Origin: Pelomonas sp. Root1237
Lineage (GTDB): Bacteria; Pseudomonadota; Gammaproteobacteria; Burkholderiales; Burkholderiaceae_C
NCBI RefSeq assembly: GCF_001425055.1
Contig: NZ_LMDK01000001.1
Location: 145,763 to 209,762, forward strand
Length of the DNA: 64,000 nucleotides
Direction: 5' to 3'
The notes under the pieces are model-generated. The model searched no databases. It saw only the letters and a list, made by a program, of their open reading frames with translations, and had not been told where the DNA came from. The position numbers were made by a program, and so were the translations under genes. This document shows, piece after piece, positions 1 through 9,138 of the stretch; positions within the stretch are counted from its first letter, which is position 1, and every line of letters starts with the position of its first letter.

Positions 1-650
1 TAAGGCCCGCCGCGTTCCAGGGCCTTCTTGTAGGCCGGCCGCGCGTGGATGCGGGCCAGGAAGTCCTTCAGCTTGGGGTAGCTGTCCATCGTGCCCCGTG
101 CTGCCGCGGCTTCGACAGGAAAGCTCATCTGCACGTCGGCCGCGCTGAACTCGGCGCCGGCAAACCAGGGCCGCGACGCCAGCTCGCCCTCCAGGAACTT
201 CAGCTGCGCGTCGATATTGGGCTGCACAAAGCTGTTCAGCACCTTGTCGGCAATGCCCTTGGCGATGGGCTTGACGAAAAAGGGCATGGGCGCGCGCTTG
301 ACCTTGTTGAACACCAGCTTCATGACCAGAGGCGGCATGGCCGAGCCCTCGGCGAAGTGCATGAAATAGCGGTAGTGCAGCAGGTCCTGCTCGCCCGTGG
401 GCTTGAGCCGGCCCTGGCCGTAGCGGTCCACCAGGTACTCCAGGATGGCGCCGCTCTCGGCCACCGTCAGCCCACCGTCGGTGATGACGGGGCTTTTGCC
501 CAGCGGGTGCACCTGGCGCAGCTCGGGCGGCGCCAGCCCGGTCTTGGCGTCGCGCTGGTAGTGCTTGATCTCGTAGGGCAGGCCCAGCTCTTCGAGCAGC
601 CACAGCACGCGCTGGGAACGGGAGTTGTTGAGGTGGTGGACGGTGATCAT
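1..650 (-). CDS. Glutathione S-transferase, 3' end at the window edge
   Basis: Reads leftward from an ATG at 650 (MITVHHLNNSRSQRVLWLLE). The N-terminal thioredoxin-like domain has the Ser-Arg-Ser start of a GST active site near residues 9-11 and the cis-Pro region LGKSPVI. An all-alpha C-terminal domain ends in RPAYKKALERGGP. The window stops after the first two bases (TA) of the next codon, which would be a stop if the next base is A or G. At about 216 residues the protein is full length for the family, so probably one base is missing. GSTs conjugate or transfer glutathione in the cytosol; the substrate cannot be told. Confidence 0.85.
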   Translation of the reverse strand, partial: MITVHHLNNSRSQRVLWLLEELGLPYEIKHYQRDAKTGLAPPELRQVHPLGKSPVITDGGLTVAESGAILEYLVDRYGQGRLKPTGEQDLLHYRYFMHFAEGSAMPPLVMKLVFNKVKRAPMPFFVKPIAKGIADKVLNSFVQPNIDAQLKFLEGELASRPWFAGAEFSAADVQMSFPVEAAAARGTMDSYPKLKDFLARIHARPAYKKALERGGP

Positions 651-682
651 GTGCAGCAGTGTAGGCAGGCACCCAGCCGACG

Positions 683-1141
683 CTACATCGGCATTTCAGC
701 GGCAAGGCGGCGCAGCTCCTCCAGCTGCCAGTCGAACTCGGGCTGGAAGGACTCGCGCTGCTGTACGGCGCCATAGCCGCCCTCGGCGTAGACGCTGGCG
801 TAGGCGGCGTACTCGGCGGCTTGCAACGCCCGGCCGGCGAGGGCATTGGCGACGGCATAGGAGGCCGACACGGCCGCATGGCCCACGCCGTCCAATGACC
901 GCGAACCAGGGTGGTGGTTGGCCAGCCGCGCAGCTTCGGCAGCCGCCGCGTCCAGGTCTTCCCGCGTCGCACCCGCAGCCACAAAACGGGCCAGTACATC
1001 GAGGCAGGCGACCACCGCTGCGTCCTCCAGCAGGTGCCGCACACGCTGTACGCAGGCCAGGCCAAAGCGCAGCCGCAGCGCCTGCTGCGCCGGTGCGTCC
1101 AGCGCAAGCTCACGGGCCAGGCGGTCAAGGGCGTCGTTCAT
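683..1141 (-). CDS. Imm5-like hypothetical protein
   Basis: A 152-residue helical, alanine-rich protein. I chose the ATG at 1141 (MNDALDRLARELALD) over one 12 codons upstream because the upstream extension looks non-coding. The central stretch of alternating Ala/His/Tyr helices (GHAAVSASYAVANALAG, AAEYAAYASVYAE) resembles the putative immunity protein family Imm5. No toxin gene sits next to it, so an immunity role is not supported by context. It has no signal peptide or membrane segment and could equally be an unrelated helical protein. Confidence 0.5.
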   Translation of the reverse strand: MNDALDRLARELALDAPAQQALRLRFGLACVQRVRHLLEDAAVVACLDVLARFVAAGATREDLDAAAAEAARLANHHPGSRSLDGVGHAAVSASYAVANALAGRALQAAEYAAYASVYAEGGYGAVQQRESFQPEFDWQLEELRRLAAEMPM

Positions 1142-1229
1142 GGCCACCCAGTTTAGGCAGACGGGATTGCACCGCAAGGCCGCGGCCGGCTACGCTGCGG
1201 CGCGGCACGCCGTGCCGAAGGAGGGTCGC

Positions 1230-1865
1230 ATGGCTCAATGGCCGACATTGGAGATCGCCAAGCTCATCGTCGGCGTGTTGACGCCGCTGTCGGTGGCCCT
1301 GCTGGGCTGGCTGTTCAGCCGCCAGCTCAAGCGCCTGGACCTCAGCAACTGGACCAATCAGAAGCTCATCGAGAAGCGCCTGGCCATCTACGACGACATC
1401 GCGCCCAAGCTCAACCAGCTGCTGTGCTTCTTCACCTGGGTGGGTTACTGGAAGACCATCTCGCCTGCCGACGCCATCCACGCCAAGCGCGACCTGGACA
1501 GGACGCTCAACATCTACCGCCATGTGTTCGAGGCCGAGGTCTACAAGACCTACCAGGCCTACATCCACGTGCTGTTCGAGACCTACACCGGCGCCGGCCA
1601 CGACGCCAGGTTGCGGGCCCTGGTCCAGGGGCCCGACGGCGACCGGCGAACCGACAGCGCCTATGCCTGGAGCGAGGCCTGGAACCCCTGCTTCTCGGAG
1701 CCCCGCAACGCCGCAGGCAAGGACCAGGTGCTGGCCACCTACAAGGACTTGATGGCGGCCCTGACGCGCTCGCTGGGCGTGTCGACGCCCGAGCGCGCCA
1801 AAGCTCCCGTTACGCCTGAGCCGGCGCCTCGTCCGGCGCCAGCAAGCGGCCAAACACCAGCTTGA
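1230..1865 (+). CDS. Membrane-anchored hypothetical protein
   Basis: A 211-residue protein beginning MAQWPTLEIAKLIVGVLTPL, with an AGGAGGGT ribosome site just upstream. Residues 8-30 form one transmembrane segment (LIVGVLTPLSVALLGWLF). A basic juxtamembrane stretch and a soluble, aromatic-rich domain follow (KRLAIYDDIAPKLNQLLCFFTWVGYW), then a Pro/Ala tail. The hydrophobic N-terminus without a cleavage site suggests a signal anchor. I do not recognise the family. The 3' end overlaps the convergent POT transporter by 56 bp, so the Pro/Ala tail is encoded opposite that gene's C-terminus. Confidence 0.7.
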   Translation: MAQWPTLEIAKLIVGVLTPLSVALLGWLFSRQLKRLDLSNWTNQKLIEKRLAIYDDIAPKLNQLLCFFTWVGYWKTISPADAIHAKRDLDRTLNIYRHVFEAEVYKTYQAYIHVLFETYTGAGHDARLRALVQGPDGDRRTDSAYAWSEAWNPCFSEPRNAAGKDQVLATYKDLMAALTRSLGVSTPERAKAPVTPEPAPRPAPASGQTPA

Positions 1866-3225
1866 CGATGAGCAACCCCACGCCCGCCGCGGCCACCAGC
1901 ACCGCATGCAGGCCCCAGAACTGCGAGCCCGGCATGGTCTCAAGCAGCCCGGCCAGCCAGCCGACGAAGGTGTTGCCGAAGAACAGGTGCAGGTAGTAGA
2001 TGCCGATCATGACCCCCTGCAGGCCGCGCGGCGCGGCGCGTGAATACAAGGCCAGGCCCACTGGCATGATGTTGGCGAAGCCGATGTCGTTGACCAGGGT
2101 GTAGGCGAAGGTCCACAGGATGCTGATCTTGCCGCCGCCGGCTTCGATGGCGAAAGCCGGGATCAGCAGCAGCAGCGGCGCGCCAGCCGCGACAAAGGAG
2201 CCCAGCGCCATCTTGGTGACCTCGTCGGGTTCGCGTCGCCGCGTGGCCCACCAGCGCCAGAAGGCGATCGAACCCAGCATGGTGATGAAGCTCACCGTGG
2301 CGTCCACGGCCTGCAGCCAGGTCACTGGCACCTGGAAACTGCCGACCATCATGTCCATGTGCTGCTGCGACCACAGTGGGTAGGCGTTGTTGAACTGCTG
2401 ATTGCCGACGATGGACAGCATCAGCAGCGGCAGGATGCCGACGAGCAGGGCGACCTGCACGACGCCACGGCGGCCCAATGGCGGACGCACCTCAGCCTTG
2501 GCTGCGCTGCGCTGCGGTTCGGGCGGCAGCCAGCGGCGGCCCGCCAGATAGACGAACAGACCGATCAACATGCCCACGCCGGCCGAGCCGAACCCCCAGT
2601 GCCAGCCCACCTTCTCGCCGAGGGTGCCACAGACGATGGGGGCGGCGATGACGGCGATCTGAATCGCCAGCATGAAGATCTGGAAGGCGCTGGCGCGGCG
2701 CTTGTCGCCCGGCGCATAGAGGTCGCCCACCTGGGCCGCGATATTGCCCTTGAAGCAGCCCACGCCCAGCAGCAGGCAGCCCAGGGCCGGCAGCAGCGCG
2801 GCCTCGATGGCCATCAGGAAGTGGCCGGTGGCCATCAGCAGCGCGCCGATGACGACGGTCTTGGTGCGGCCCAGCAGCCGGTCGGCGATCAGCCCGCCGA
2901 AGATGGGCAGCAGGTAGACCAGGCCCACATAGAGGCCGAACACGGCAGACGCCAGCTGCTGCGGCGAGCGCGGACCGGTGACGTTCTCTATTGCCGAGCG
3001 CAGCGCATCCATGCCGGCCACATGGCCGATGTGGGCCGGCAGGAAGAGGTAGTTGCTCAGATAGAGCACCAGCAGCGCCTGCATGCCGTAGTAGCTGAAA
3101 CGCTCCCACAGCTCGCAGAAGGACAGCCAGCCCAGGCCGGCGGGGTGGCCCAGGAAGGATCGGTCATGGCGGGCGCGTGCGTCGCTTGTGGCGTCGGCGG
3201 CCGCGGTCAGGGTGGCGGAGGTCAA
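1810..3225 (-). CDS. POT-family proton-coupled peptide transporter
   Basis: A 471-residue inner-membrane protein of the PTR2/POT branch of the major facilitator superfamily, which imports di- and tripeptides with protons. The first helix carries the family signature ELWERFSYYGMQALLVLYL around residues 39-57. GLYVGLVYLLPIFGGLIADR and a GCFKGNIAAQVGDLY stretch match the two POT signature regions, and about 12 hydrophobic segments follow. The only start that includes the whole N-terminal tail is a TTG at 3225 with a poor ribosome site; no nearby ATG precedes helix 1. A second POT gene lies at 62462-63739. Confidence 0.88.
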   Translation of the reverse strand: MTSATLTAAADATSDARARHDRSFLGHPAGLGWLSFCELWERFSYYGMQALLVLYLSNYLFLPAHIGHVAGMDALRSAIENVTGPRSPQQLASAVFGLYVGLVYLLPIFGGLIADRLLGRTKTVVIGALLMATGHFLMAIEAALLPALGCLLLGVGCFKGNIAAQVGDLYAPGDKRRASAFQIFMLAIQIAVIAAPIVCGTLGEKVGWHWGFGSAGVGMLIGLFVYLAGRRWLPPEPQRSAAKAEVRPPLGRRGVVQVALLVGILPLLMLSIVGNQQFNNAYPLWSQQHMDMMVGSFQVPVTWLQAVDATVSFITMLGSIAFWRWWATRRREPDEVTKMALGSFVAAGAPLLLLIPAFAIEAGGGKISILWTFAYTLVNDIGFANIMPVGLALYSRAAPRGLQGVMIGIYYLHLFFGNTFVGWLAGLLETMPGSQFWGLHAVLVAAAGVGLLIVKLVFGRLLAPDEAPAQA

Positions 3226-3379
3226 GGGGGTGTCCCGGAAACTTGCGGAAAGCCGAGACTGTCCATGCCGGGTGACCGTCTGGCAATGGGAATGGCCCGG
3301 GCATGACGGGCGTCATGGGGGCGGCCCGTCGTTTTCGTTGCTTACGATGGGGCGCATTCATCCAGGGAGAGGCGTCGGC

Positions 3380-4762
3380 ATGGAAAGCTTTGTCACCGAG
3401 GAGCGCTTCGAGCGCAGCGTGGCTCGGGCGGCTTGGAAGACGCCCCAGCAACTGGCCTCGCTGCGGGCCTGGCGGGTCCGGCCGACCGATGCGAAGCCGC
3501 TGAAGTTCTTCTTCCACACCAACACGCAGACCAAGGCCGACTCGCTGGCGGCGGTGCTGAAGGCGCGCGGCTATGAGCCGCAGGCGCGCAAGACGGGCGC
3601 TTTCGTGGACTGGACCGCCGCTTCGCTGGAGGTGGCGTCGTGGGTGGTCACCGGCCACACCCCGCCGCTGCTGATGACGGAAGACGCCCTGCTCGCATGG
3701 ACGAAGGAGATGTGCCAGCTCGGCCCACAGCATGACTGCGAGTTCGAGGGATGGTTCGGCGAGACGCCGGACTTTCTCGAAAAGAGCGATGACCACTGGC
3801 TGCAAGGGCGCCCTGATGGCACGCTGGATCTGGACATCTACCGCTGGAGCGCCGCCTCGGAGGCCGCACTGGCGGAGAACGACGTCTACTGGGTCAGCCC
3901 TGGTGCCGGCGTGGGTTCGCTGGGGGCGCTGCAACCCTACGCCCACAAGATCCGCGGCCTCAGGAGCCCGTCTGAAGAGCTGAGCCTGGAGGACATCGAT
4001 CTGCTGCCGGCACTGGAGCAGATCTACCTGCACAAGGCGCCGCAGGCCCATGGCGACTACCGCAAGCTCCCTCGGTTGCGCGCCTTTCGCTGCCTGGACG
4101 CCGAGAAGCTCAACCCCCAATGGCTGAACAACCCCAGCCTGCGCCGCGTGGAGCTGAGGCGGCCCCGCAAGCTCAAGTCCTTGAATGCACTCAACGGCTG
4201 GAGCGGCCTGGAATCGCTCATCCTTGCCGGCGCGCCGCTGACCTCGCTGGAAGGCCTGGCGCGGTTCTCGGCGCTGCGTGAACTGCGCCTGGCGCATTGC
4301 CTGAGCCTCACGGACATCAGCGAGCTGGCTCAGACCCCGGGCATCGAAATGCTGGAGATCTACAAGACCCCCAAGGTGCAGAGCTTCGAGCCCATCGCGG
4401 GGGTGAACCGGCTGCGCTGGGTCTTCGTCTGCAGCCGCGGCGGGACGCTGGCCAGCTACGAGACCTTGAGTCACTGGCCGGAGCTGCAGAACGCCGGCGT
4501 GTTGCTGCACATGGGCCAGGTCGACTTCGCATCGCTCGCCCGGCATCCTTCGGCAGCGGAGCTGCTGCTGTACACCCAGCCAGGATTCCAGCTGCCCAGC
4601 GAGGATGAGCTGCGCCGCGCACTGCAGGCCCAGGGCAGGCAGGTTCGCAGCGTGTTCCTGCGGCCGAAGGACGAGTGCCCGTCCATCCACGTCACCTTTG
4701 AATCGCCCTACTGGCGCTCGCCCGCGGCGCACGAGGGGCACGCGCGCGTGTTCGTGGAGTGA
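3380..4762 (+). CDS. RraB-like domain fused to leucine-rich repeats
   Basis: A 460-residue soluble protein. Residues about 40-128 form an RraB-type domain: LKFFFHTNTQTKADSLAAVL followed by GYEP, a LLAWTKEMCQL helix and the EFEGWFGE end that matches the YDGWG end of RraB, the RNase E inhibitor. From about residue 190 to 390 come leucine-rich repeats with regular LxxLxL spacing (NPSLRRVELRRP, SGLESLILAGAPLTSLEGLA, SALRELRLAHC). The ATG at 3380 follows GGGAGAGG. It has no signal peptide. RraB domains bind RNase E or act as stand-alone modules in immunity-like proteins; what this fusion binds is unknown. The next gene starts 5 bp after its stop. Confidence 0.75.
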   Translation: MESFVTEERFERSVARAAWKTPQQLASLRAWRVRPTDAKPLKFFFHTNTQTKADSLAAVLKARGYEPQARKTGAFVDWTAASLEVASWVVTGHTPPLLMTEDALLAWTKEMCQLGPQHDCEFEGWFGETPDFLEKSDDHWLQGRPDGTLDLDIYRWSAASEAALAENDVYWVSPGAGVGSLGALQPYAHKIRGLRSPSEELSLEDIDLLPALEQIYLHKAPQAHGDYRKLPRLRAFRCLDAEKLNPQWLNNPSLRRVELRRPRKLKSLNALNGWSGLESLILAGAPLTSLEGLARFSALRELRLAHCLSLTDISELAQTPGIEMLEIYKTPKVQSFEPIAGVNRLRWVFVCSRGGTLASYETLSHWPELQNAGVLLHMGQVDFASLARHPSAAELLLYTQPGFQLPSEDELRRALQAQGRQVRSVFLRPKDECPSIHVTFESPYWRSPAAHEGHARVFVE

Positions 4763-4767
4763 AGCGT

Positions 4768-5793
4768 ATGAACACCCCTCCTCGCGTCCTCGTCACCGGC
4801 GGCAGCGGCTACATCGCCGGCGTGCTGATCCGCCAGCTGTTGGCCAACGGTTGGCAGGTGCACACCACCGTGCGCGACCTCAGGCGCGAGCCGGCGCTGC
4901 GCCAGTTGCTGGGCGCAGATGACGGAGACGCGAGCGAACAGCTGCGCTGCTTTGCCGCCGACCTGATGGCCGACGCCGGTTGGGCCGAGGCGGCCGCTGG
5001 TTGCAGCCACATGGCCCACCTCGCGTCGCCGCTGCCGGTGGGCGTGCCGCGCGACGCCAACGAGCTGATCGTGCCCGCCCGCGACGGCGCCCTGCGCGCG
5101 CTGAAGGCCGCGCGCGATGCCGGCGTGCAGCGCGTCGTCATGACCTCATCCGTCGCGGCCATCTCCTATGGGCATGGCCCGGGCGAGCACCATTTCACCG
5201 AGGACGACTGGACGCGGCTGGAGACGCCCGGCATCCCGCCCTACATCCAGTCCAAGACCATCGCCGAGCGCGCCGCGCGCGACTGGGTGGCGCGCGAGGG
5301 CGGCGGGCTGGAGTTCTGCACGGTCAATCCGTCAGTCGTGCTCGGCCCGGTGGCGAGTGCCGACTACTCGGCCAGCGTCGTCATCGTCAAGAGCCTGCTG
5401 CAGGGCAAGGTGCCGGCCCTGCCCAACATCGGCTTCGGCATCGTCGACGTGCGTGACGTGGCCGAGCTGCACTGGCGCGCGCTGACCGCGCTGGGCATGG
5501 CCGACGAGCGCTTCATCGCCTGCGGCGGTTTTCTCTGGCTGCGCGAGATTGCGGCCATCCTGCGTGCGGAGCTGGGAGAACAGGCCCAGCGCGTGCCGAC
5601 GCTGCAGATGCCCGACTGGGCGGTGCGCCTGCTGGCCAAGGTCAGCCCGGCGGTGCGGGCGGCGGCGAGCGAGCTGGGCACGGCGCGGCACCAGGATTCA
5701 AGCCATGCGCGGGAGCGGCTGGGCTGGGTGCCACGGCCGCCGCGGGAGGCGATCGTGGCGACCGCTCGCGATCTGATCGCACTGTGCATGTGA
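4768..5793 (+). CDS. NAD(P)-dependent extended SDR, dihydroflavonol-reductase-like
   Basis: A 341-residue Rossmann-fold enzyme. It has VLVTGGSGYIAGVLIRQLL at the N-terminus for cofactor binding and a VVMTSSVAAISYG segment carrying the catalytic Ser. The catalytic YxxxK (YIQSK) lies near residue 158 and NPSVVLGP follows. The overall pattern matches the aldehyde/dihydroflavonol-4-reductase branch of extended SDRs, which reduce aldehydes or ketones. I chose ATG 4768 over a GTG at 4759 because GGAG at 4756-4759 is well spaced for the ATG. It lies 5 bp after the RraB/LRR gene and is probably cotranscribed with it; no functional link is evident. Confidence 0.85.
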   Translation: MNTPPRVLVTGGSGYIAGVLIRQLLANGWQVHTTVRDLRREPALRQLLGADDGDASEQLRCFAADLMADAGWAEAAAGCSHMAHLASPLPVGVPRDANELIVPARDGALRALKAARDAGVQRVVMTSSVAAISYGHGPGEHHFTEDDWTRLETPGIPPYIQSKTIAERAARDWVAREGGGLEFCTVNPSVVLGPVASADYSASVVIVKSLLQGKVPALPNIGFGIVDVRDVAELHWRALTALGMADERFIACGGFLWLREIAAILRAELGEQAQRVPTLQMPDWAVRLLAKVSPAVRAAASELGTARHQDSSHARERLGWVPRPPREAIVATARDLIALCM

Positions 5794-5831
5794 CGCGGCG
5801 TTGAGCCGATTTGGCTGACCTGCCAGCGAAC

Positions 5832-6134
5832 TCAGAGAGACGGCGACTGCCTGCTGGCGTGCCAGAACGCGAGGATCACCACCTTGTCCGGCAGCGCCTG
5901 GTAGTAGACGTGATAGCGGATGCGGGCGAGGAAGAGCCGTCGCAGGTCCGGGTAGTGTGGCGACGCAGAGCGCGCACCCAATTCGGGTTGAAAGGCCAGC
6001 AGACGCAGTGCGTCCTCGAAATCGTTCGCCACGGCGTCAGGCGCAGCCGGCCGGTTCTCGCGCCACCACGATGCTGCCCGCTCCAACTGGGTGGCGGCCC
6101 TGCGGGTCACCACCACGGCGACGCGGCCACTCAC
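5832..6134 (-). CDS. RelE/ParE-family toxin
   Basis: A 100-residue basic protein with the RelE/ParE fold signature. An N-terminal helix pair (RAATQLERAASWWRENRP) is followed by LAFQPELGA, then strands LRRLFLARIRYHVYYQALPD and VVILAFWHASR. The Arg-rich strand and the C-terminal HASRQ are usual for ParE-like toxins. The start overlaps the antitoxin stop by four bases (ATGA), so the pair is translationally coupled. ParE toxins poison gyrase and RelE toxins cut ribosome-bound mRNA; the sequence does not settle which. The order antitoxin first, then toxin, is typical of type II modules. Confidence 0.82.
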   Translation of the reverse strand: MSGRVAVVVTRRAATQLERAASWWRENRPAAPDAVANDFEDALRLLAFQPELGARSASPHYPDLRRLFLARIRYHVYYQALPDKVVILAFWHASRQSPSL

Positions 6135-6352
6135 GATGCCATGCGAAGTCGTTGCAGCAGCACGTCGGCCGGCATCGTTTCGTCGCGCTCCAACTCGCCG
6201 AGCGATGCTTGCAGCTCGGCTTCGAGTTCAGGAGACACAAGGAAGGTCTCGTTCCTATCGCGTGTCAGGATTGTGACGACCGTGCCCTCGGGCAGCGGAT
6301 CTCCTTCGACGACGATCTTGCCGCCAACGACGGTGCCAGTGGTGAGCTGCAT
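6131..6352 (-). CDS. Antitoxin of the RelE/ParE-type pair
   Basis: A 73-residue protein starting MQLTTGTVVGGKIVVEGDPL. The N-terminal half is predicted to be beta-rich, with a short PLPEGTVVTIL segment of the kind seen in AbrB-like or unassigned small antitoxins. The C-terminal half is a helical Glu-rich arm (SPELEAELQASLGELERDE) that likely wraps the toxin. It overlaps the toxin start by 4 bp. ATG 6352 is the start that excludes a non-coding extension into the downstream tail of the helicase gene. By analogy the complex represses its own promoter. Confidence 0.75.
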   Translation of the reverse strand: MQLTTGTVVGGKIVVEGDPLPEGTVVTILTRDRNETFLVSPELEAELQASLGELERDETMPADVLLQRLRMAS

Positions 6353-6369
6353 GGCTGCAATGGTACGCC

Positions 6370-8601
6370 TCACCTTCCCCGTCTCTGCCACAACGGCTTC
6401 TTCCCTTTCAGGTGCCTCTCGATGCCGTCGTTGAGCCGGCCGCGCAGGTCGATGACCGCCTCCACGTGCCCGAACACCTCGGGGAAGCGCAGGTCCAGCC
6501 ACAGCCACAGCGTGCACTGGCGCAGCGCCTGCTCCATGCGGTCCAGGCGGCTGTGCTCGTCGACGTCGTCCAGGAACCAGGGCGTGCCGGCCTTGCCGGT
6601 GCGCGCGTGGCTGGCGGCCCAGGCCTGGAACTGCTCGACGACCTGGGGCAGGCGGTCGTCCACCGGCGCCTGCGCGTAGCGGAAGCGCTCCTGCAGCGAC
6701 AACGCGCCCGCGTTGCGGTCCAGCATCTCGGCCAGGCCCAGCATCTGCTCCAGCTCGGCCACTTCGAAGTGGGCGTCGTCCAGGCGCAGCTGCTGCATGA
6801 AGACGGTCAGCACCTGGTGCAGGCTGTTCACGCCCAGGCGCGCCGAGATCGTCTGCACATGGCGCCAGTTGGGCGCCACCGGGCACTTGAAGTCGCGCGG
6901 CGCGCGGGGCTCCTTGGGCAGCAGCTCGCGCAGCGTCTTCATCGCGTCGGCCTCGGCCTCCTTGAGCACGCTGACGAAGCCTTCGTCATGCATGCCGTAG
7001 CGGCCCGCGCGGCCGGCGATCTGGTGCACCTCGCCGACGGTCAGCGCGCGGTCGCCGACGCCGTCGTACTTCTCCAGCGTCGAGAACAGCACGCGGCGGA
7101 TGGGCAGGTTCAGGCCCATGCCGATGGCGTCCGTCGCGACCAGCACCTGGCTGGCGCCGACGGCAAAGCGCTCGGCCTCGCGGCGGCGCACCTCGGGTGG
7201 CAGCGCACCGTAGATGACGCTGACAACGTGGCCGTTCTGCGCGATCTGGTCGCGCAGCATCAGCACGTCGCGGCGGCTGAAGGCCACCACCGCATCGCCC
7301 GCGTGCAGATGCGTCATCGGCACGGGTGCGGGCATCAGCTGCACATGCTGCTTGCGCTCGAACACGCGGCGCTCGGGCTTCTCGCCGCACAGCAGCAGCA
7401 GCCGCTCGATGGCCGGCGCTGCATAGGCCGACGCAATGATGATGAGCTCGCGCGCCGGCACGCCGACGATGGCCTGCGTCCAGGCCCAGCCGCGCGAGTC
7501 GTCGAAGATCATCTGCGCTTCGTCGATGACGGCCACGTCGATGGTGTCGCGCGTGTTGACCATCTCGATGGTGCTGCTCACGACGCGGGCGTCGTTGGCA
7601 GGCACGTTCTCTTCGCCGGTCAGCAGCGAGCAGGGCACGCCGCGGCCCACCAGCCGGTCGCGGCCCTCCAACGCCAGCAGGCGCAGCGGTGCCAGGTAGG
7701 CGCCGTCCAGTGCCTGCGCCAGCCGCTCGAAGGCGGCATAGGTCTTGCCGCTGTTCGGCGGGCCCAGGTAGAGCGTGACCTTGCGGCCCAGCTTGCGCGC
7801 CGCGTCGAAGCTGTCCGGGTAGCCCTGGAAGGCCAGTTCGCGGCCGAGGCTGGCCAGCGTGTCCTGCTCCTCGACCGTCTGCTCCCAGCGGTCCTGGGCG
7901 CGGTTCAGTGCGGCCTTCAGGTCCTCGTAGGGCATGGGCACGCCGCACTCGGCCTGCAGCCGCGGCAACAACGACGCGAGCTGGCTGGCATGGCCCATGG
8001 CCTCGCTGCGGGCGATGAGGTGGTTCAGGTGCAGGATCAGCTCGGCCGTGTAGGAGTACTCGGGCGCCTGGCCCAGGTTGTGGCGCAGCGCGGCCGTGTC
8101 GCCATCACGGAAAAAGGCCCAGACGGGCTCCTCGGGCACCGGCACGCGGTGCGACAGGTCGATGCGCCAACCCTCGTGCGCGAGCGTGATCGGGTGCACG
8201 CAAAGCCGCGTGAACACCAGGCCTTCGCGGCGCAGGCCCAGGCTTTCGAGCTGGTGCAGGCGCTGCTGCAGCTGTGGGCGCAGCGTGTTGGTCTGCGGCG
8301 TGGCTTCGAGCTGGGCCAGCGCGACGGCAATGTGCGCGGGCAGTATCCAGCGGCTCGGCCGGCCACCGCCAGCGGCCCGGGAGATCTGGATGCAACCCAG
8401 GCGATCCAGGGTCTCGTCACTGCCATCGTCGAAATCGGCGGGCACCAGCACCTGGGGCAGCGCGTGCGCGGCCTGGCGGATGCGGGCCCAGTCCTCAGGC
8501 GCGAGGCCCGCGGGGAAGCGGGCGGCGTGGCTGGGTTGCGGGAGGGGAAAGGCGGGTGCAGGCGGCTTGGCCGGCTTGGGCGAGGAGACTTCGGAATTCA
8601 C
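6370..8601 (-). CDS. SUV3-like superfamily 2 RNA helicase
   Basis: About 743 residues. The helicase core has Walker A GPPNSGKT (residues 280-287), DEAQ as motif II (360-363) and QIAGRAGR as motif VI (527-534). After it come the SUV3-type C-terminal helical domain and a basic end (KGKKPLWQRRGR). A 270-residue N-terminal region precedes the core. Mitochondrial SUV3 unwinds structured RNA for the degradosome, and bacterial homologues are assumed to act in RNA turnover. I place the start at GTG 8601, since the open frame further upstream runs into the promoter of the divergent SRPBCC gene. The start is uncertain because no clear ribosome site is visible. Confidence 0.85.
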   Translation of the reverse strand: MNSEVSSPKPAKPPAPAFPLPQPSHAARFPAGLAPEDWARIRQAAHALPQVLVPADFDDGSDETLDRLGCIQISRAAGGGRPSRWILPAHIAVALAQLEATPQTNTLRPQLQQRLHQLESLGLRREGLVFTRLCVHPITLAHEGWRIDLSHRVPVPEEPVWAFFRDGDTAALRHNLGQAPEYSYTAELILHLNHLIARSEAMGHASQLASLLPRLQAECGVPMPYEDLKAALNRAQDRWEQTVEEQDTLASLGRELAFQGYPDSFDAARKLGRKVTLYLGPPNSGKTYAAFERLAQALDGAYLAPLRLLALEGRDRLVGRGVPCSLLTGEENVPANDARVVSSTIEMVNTRDTIDVAVIDEAQMIFDDSRGWAWTQAIVGVPARELIIIASAYAAPAIERLLLLCGEKPERRVFERKQHVQLMPAPVPMTHLHAGDAVVAFSRRDVLMLRDQIAQNGHVVSVIYGALPPEVRRREAERFAVGASQVLVATDAIGMGLNLPIRRVLFSTLEKYDGVGDRALTVGEVHQIAGRAGRYGMHDEGFVSVLKEAEADAMKTLRELLPKEPRAPRDFKCPVAPNWRHVQTISARLGVNSLHQVLTVFMQQLRLDDAHFEVAELEQMLGLAEMLDRNAGALSLQERFRYAQAPVDDRLPQVVEQFQAWAASHARTGKAGTPWFLDDVDEHSRLDRMEQALRQCTLWLWLDLRFPEVFGHVEAVIDLRGRLNDGIERHLKGKKPLWQRRGR

Positions 8602-8717
8602 GGCGGAAGTGGAACACAGGCGAGCTGATTGCGTCCTCGCCACGAGGGCCGACGGGCGCGCGGTTTGCCGGTGCCCATTCCTTCGTGACAAGCTCTGCAA
8701 CTGCTTTGGAGGCCCGC

Positions 8718-9119
8718 ATGCCACGCGAAATCAAGGTCGTCAGCGAAACCGTCGCCGCGCCGGCGCACGAGGTCTACGAGTTCGCCAGCCGGCGCGAGAA
8801 CCTGCATCGCTGGGCTTCGGGCCTGGCGTCGGCCGACATCGAGCAGGAAGGCGACCACTGGGTGGTCACCGACTCACCCATGGGCCGCATCCAGATCAGG
8901 ATGGCGTCGCGCAACGAGTTTGGGGTGCTGGACCACGATGTGACGACGCCGGACGGCGTGATCACGCACAACGCCTTCCGGGTCACGCCGGTGGATGAGG
9001 GCTGTGCGCTGACGTTCGTGGTGCTGAGGATGGCCGGGGCGAGCGATGAGGACTTTGAGCGGGATGCGGTGCATGTGCTCAAGGATTTGCGGGCGTTGAA
9101 GGAGTTGATGGAGAAGTAG
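8718..9119 (+). CDS. SRPBCC-family (polyketide cyclase-like) protein
   Basis: A 133-residue START/SRPBCC-fold protein: a first strand KVVSETVAAPAHEVYEF, a helix with SRRENLHRWASG, the strand-rich middle, and the C-terminal helix EDFERDAVHVLKDLRALKEL. These proteins bind hydrophobic ligands in a deep cavity; the ligand is unknown. A strong ribosome site (TTTGGAGG at 8705-8712) precedes ATG 8718. It is transcribed divergently from the helicase, and two further SRPBCC genes occur at 39338 and 39951. Confidence 0.8.
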   Translation: MPREIKVVSETVAAPAHEVYEFASRRENLHRWASGLASADIEQEGDHWVVTDSPMGRIQIRMASRNEFGVLDHDVTTPDGVITHNAFRVTPVDEGCALTFVVLRMAGASDEDFERDAVHVLKDLRALKELMEK

Positions 9120-9138
9120 GCCGACAGGCGGCGCAGAC

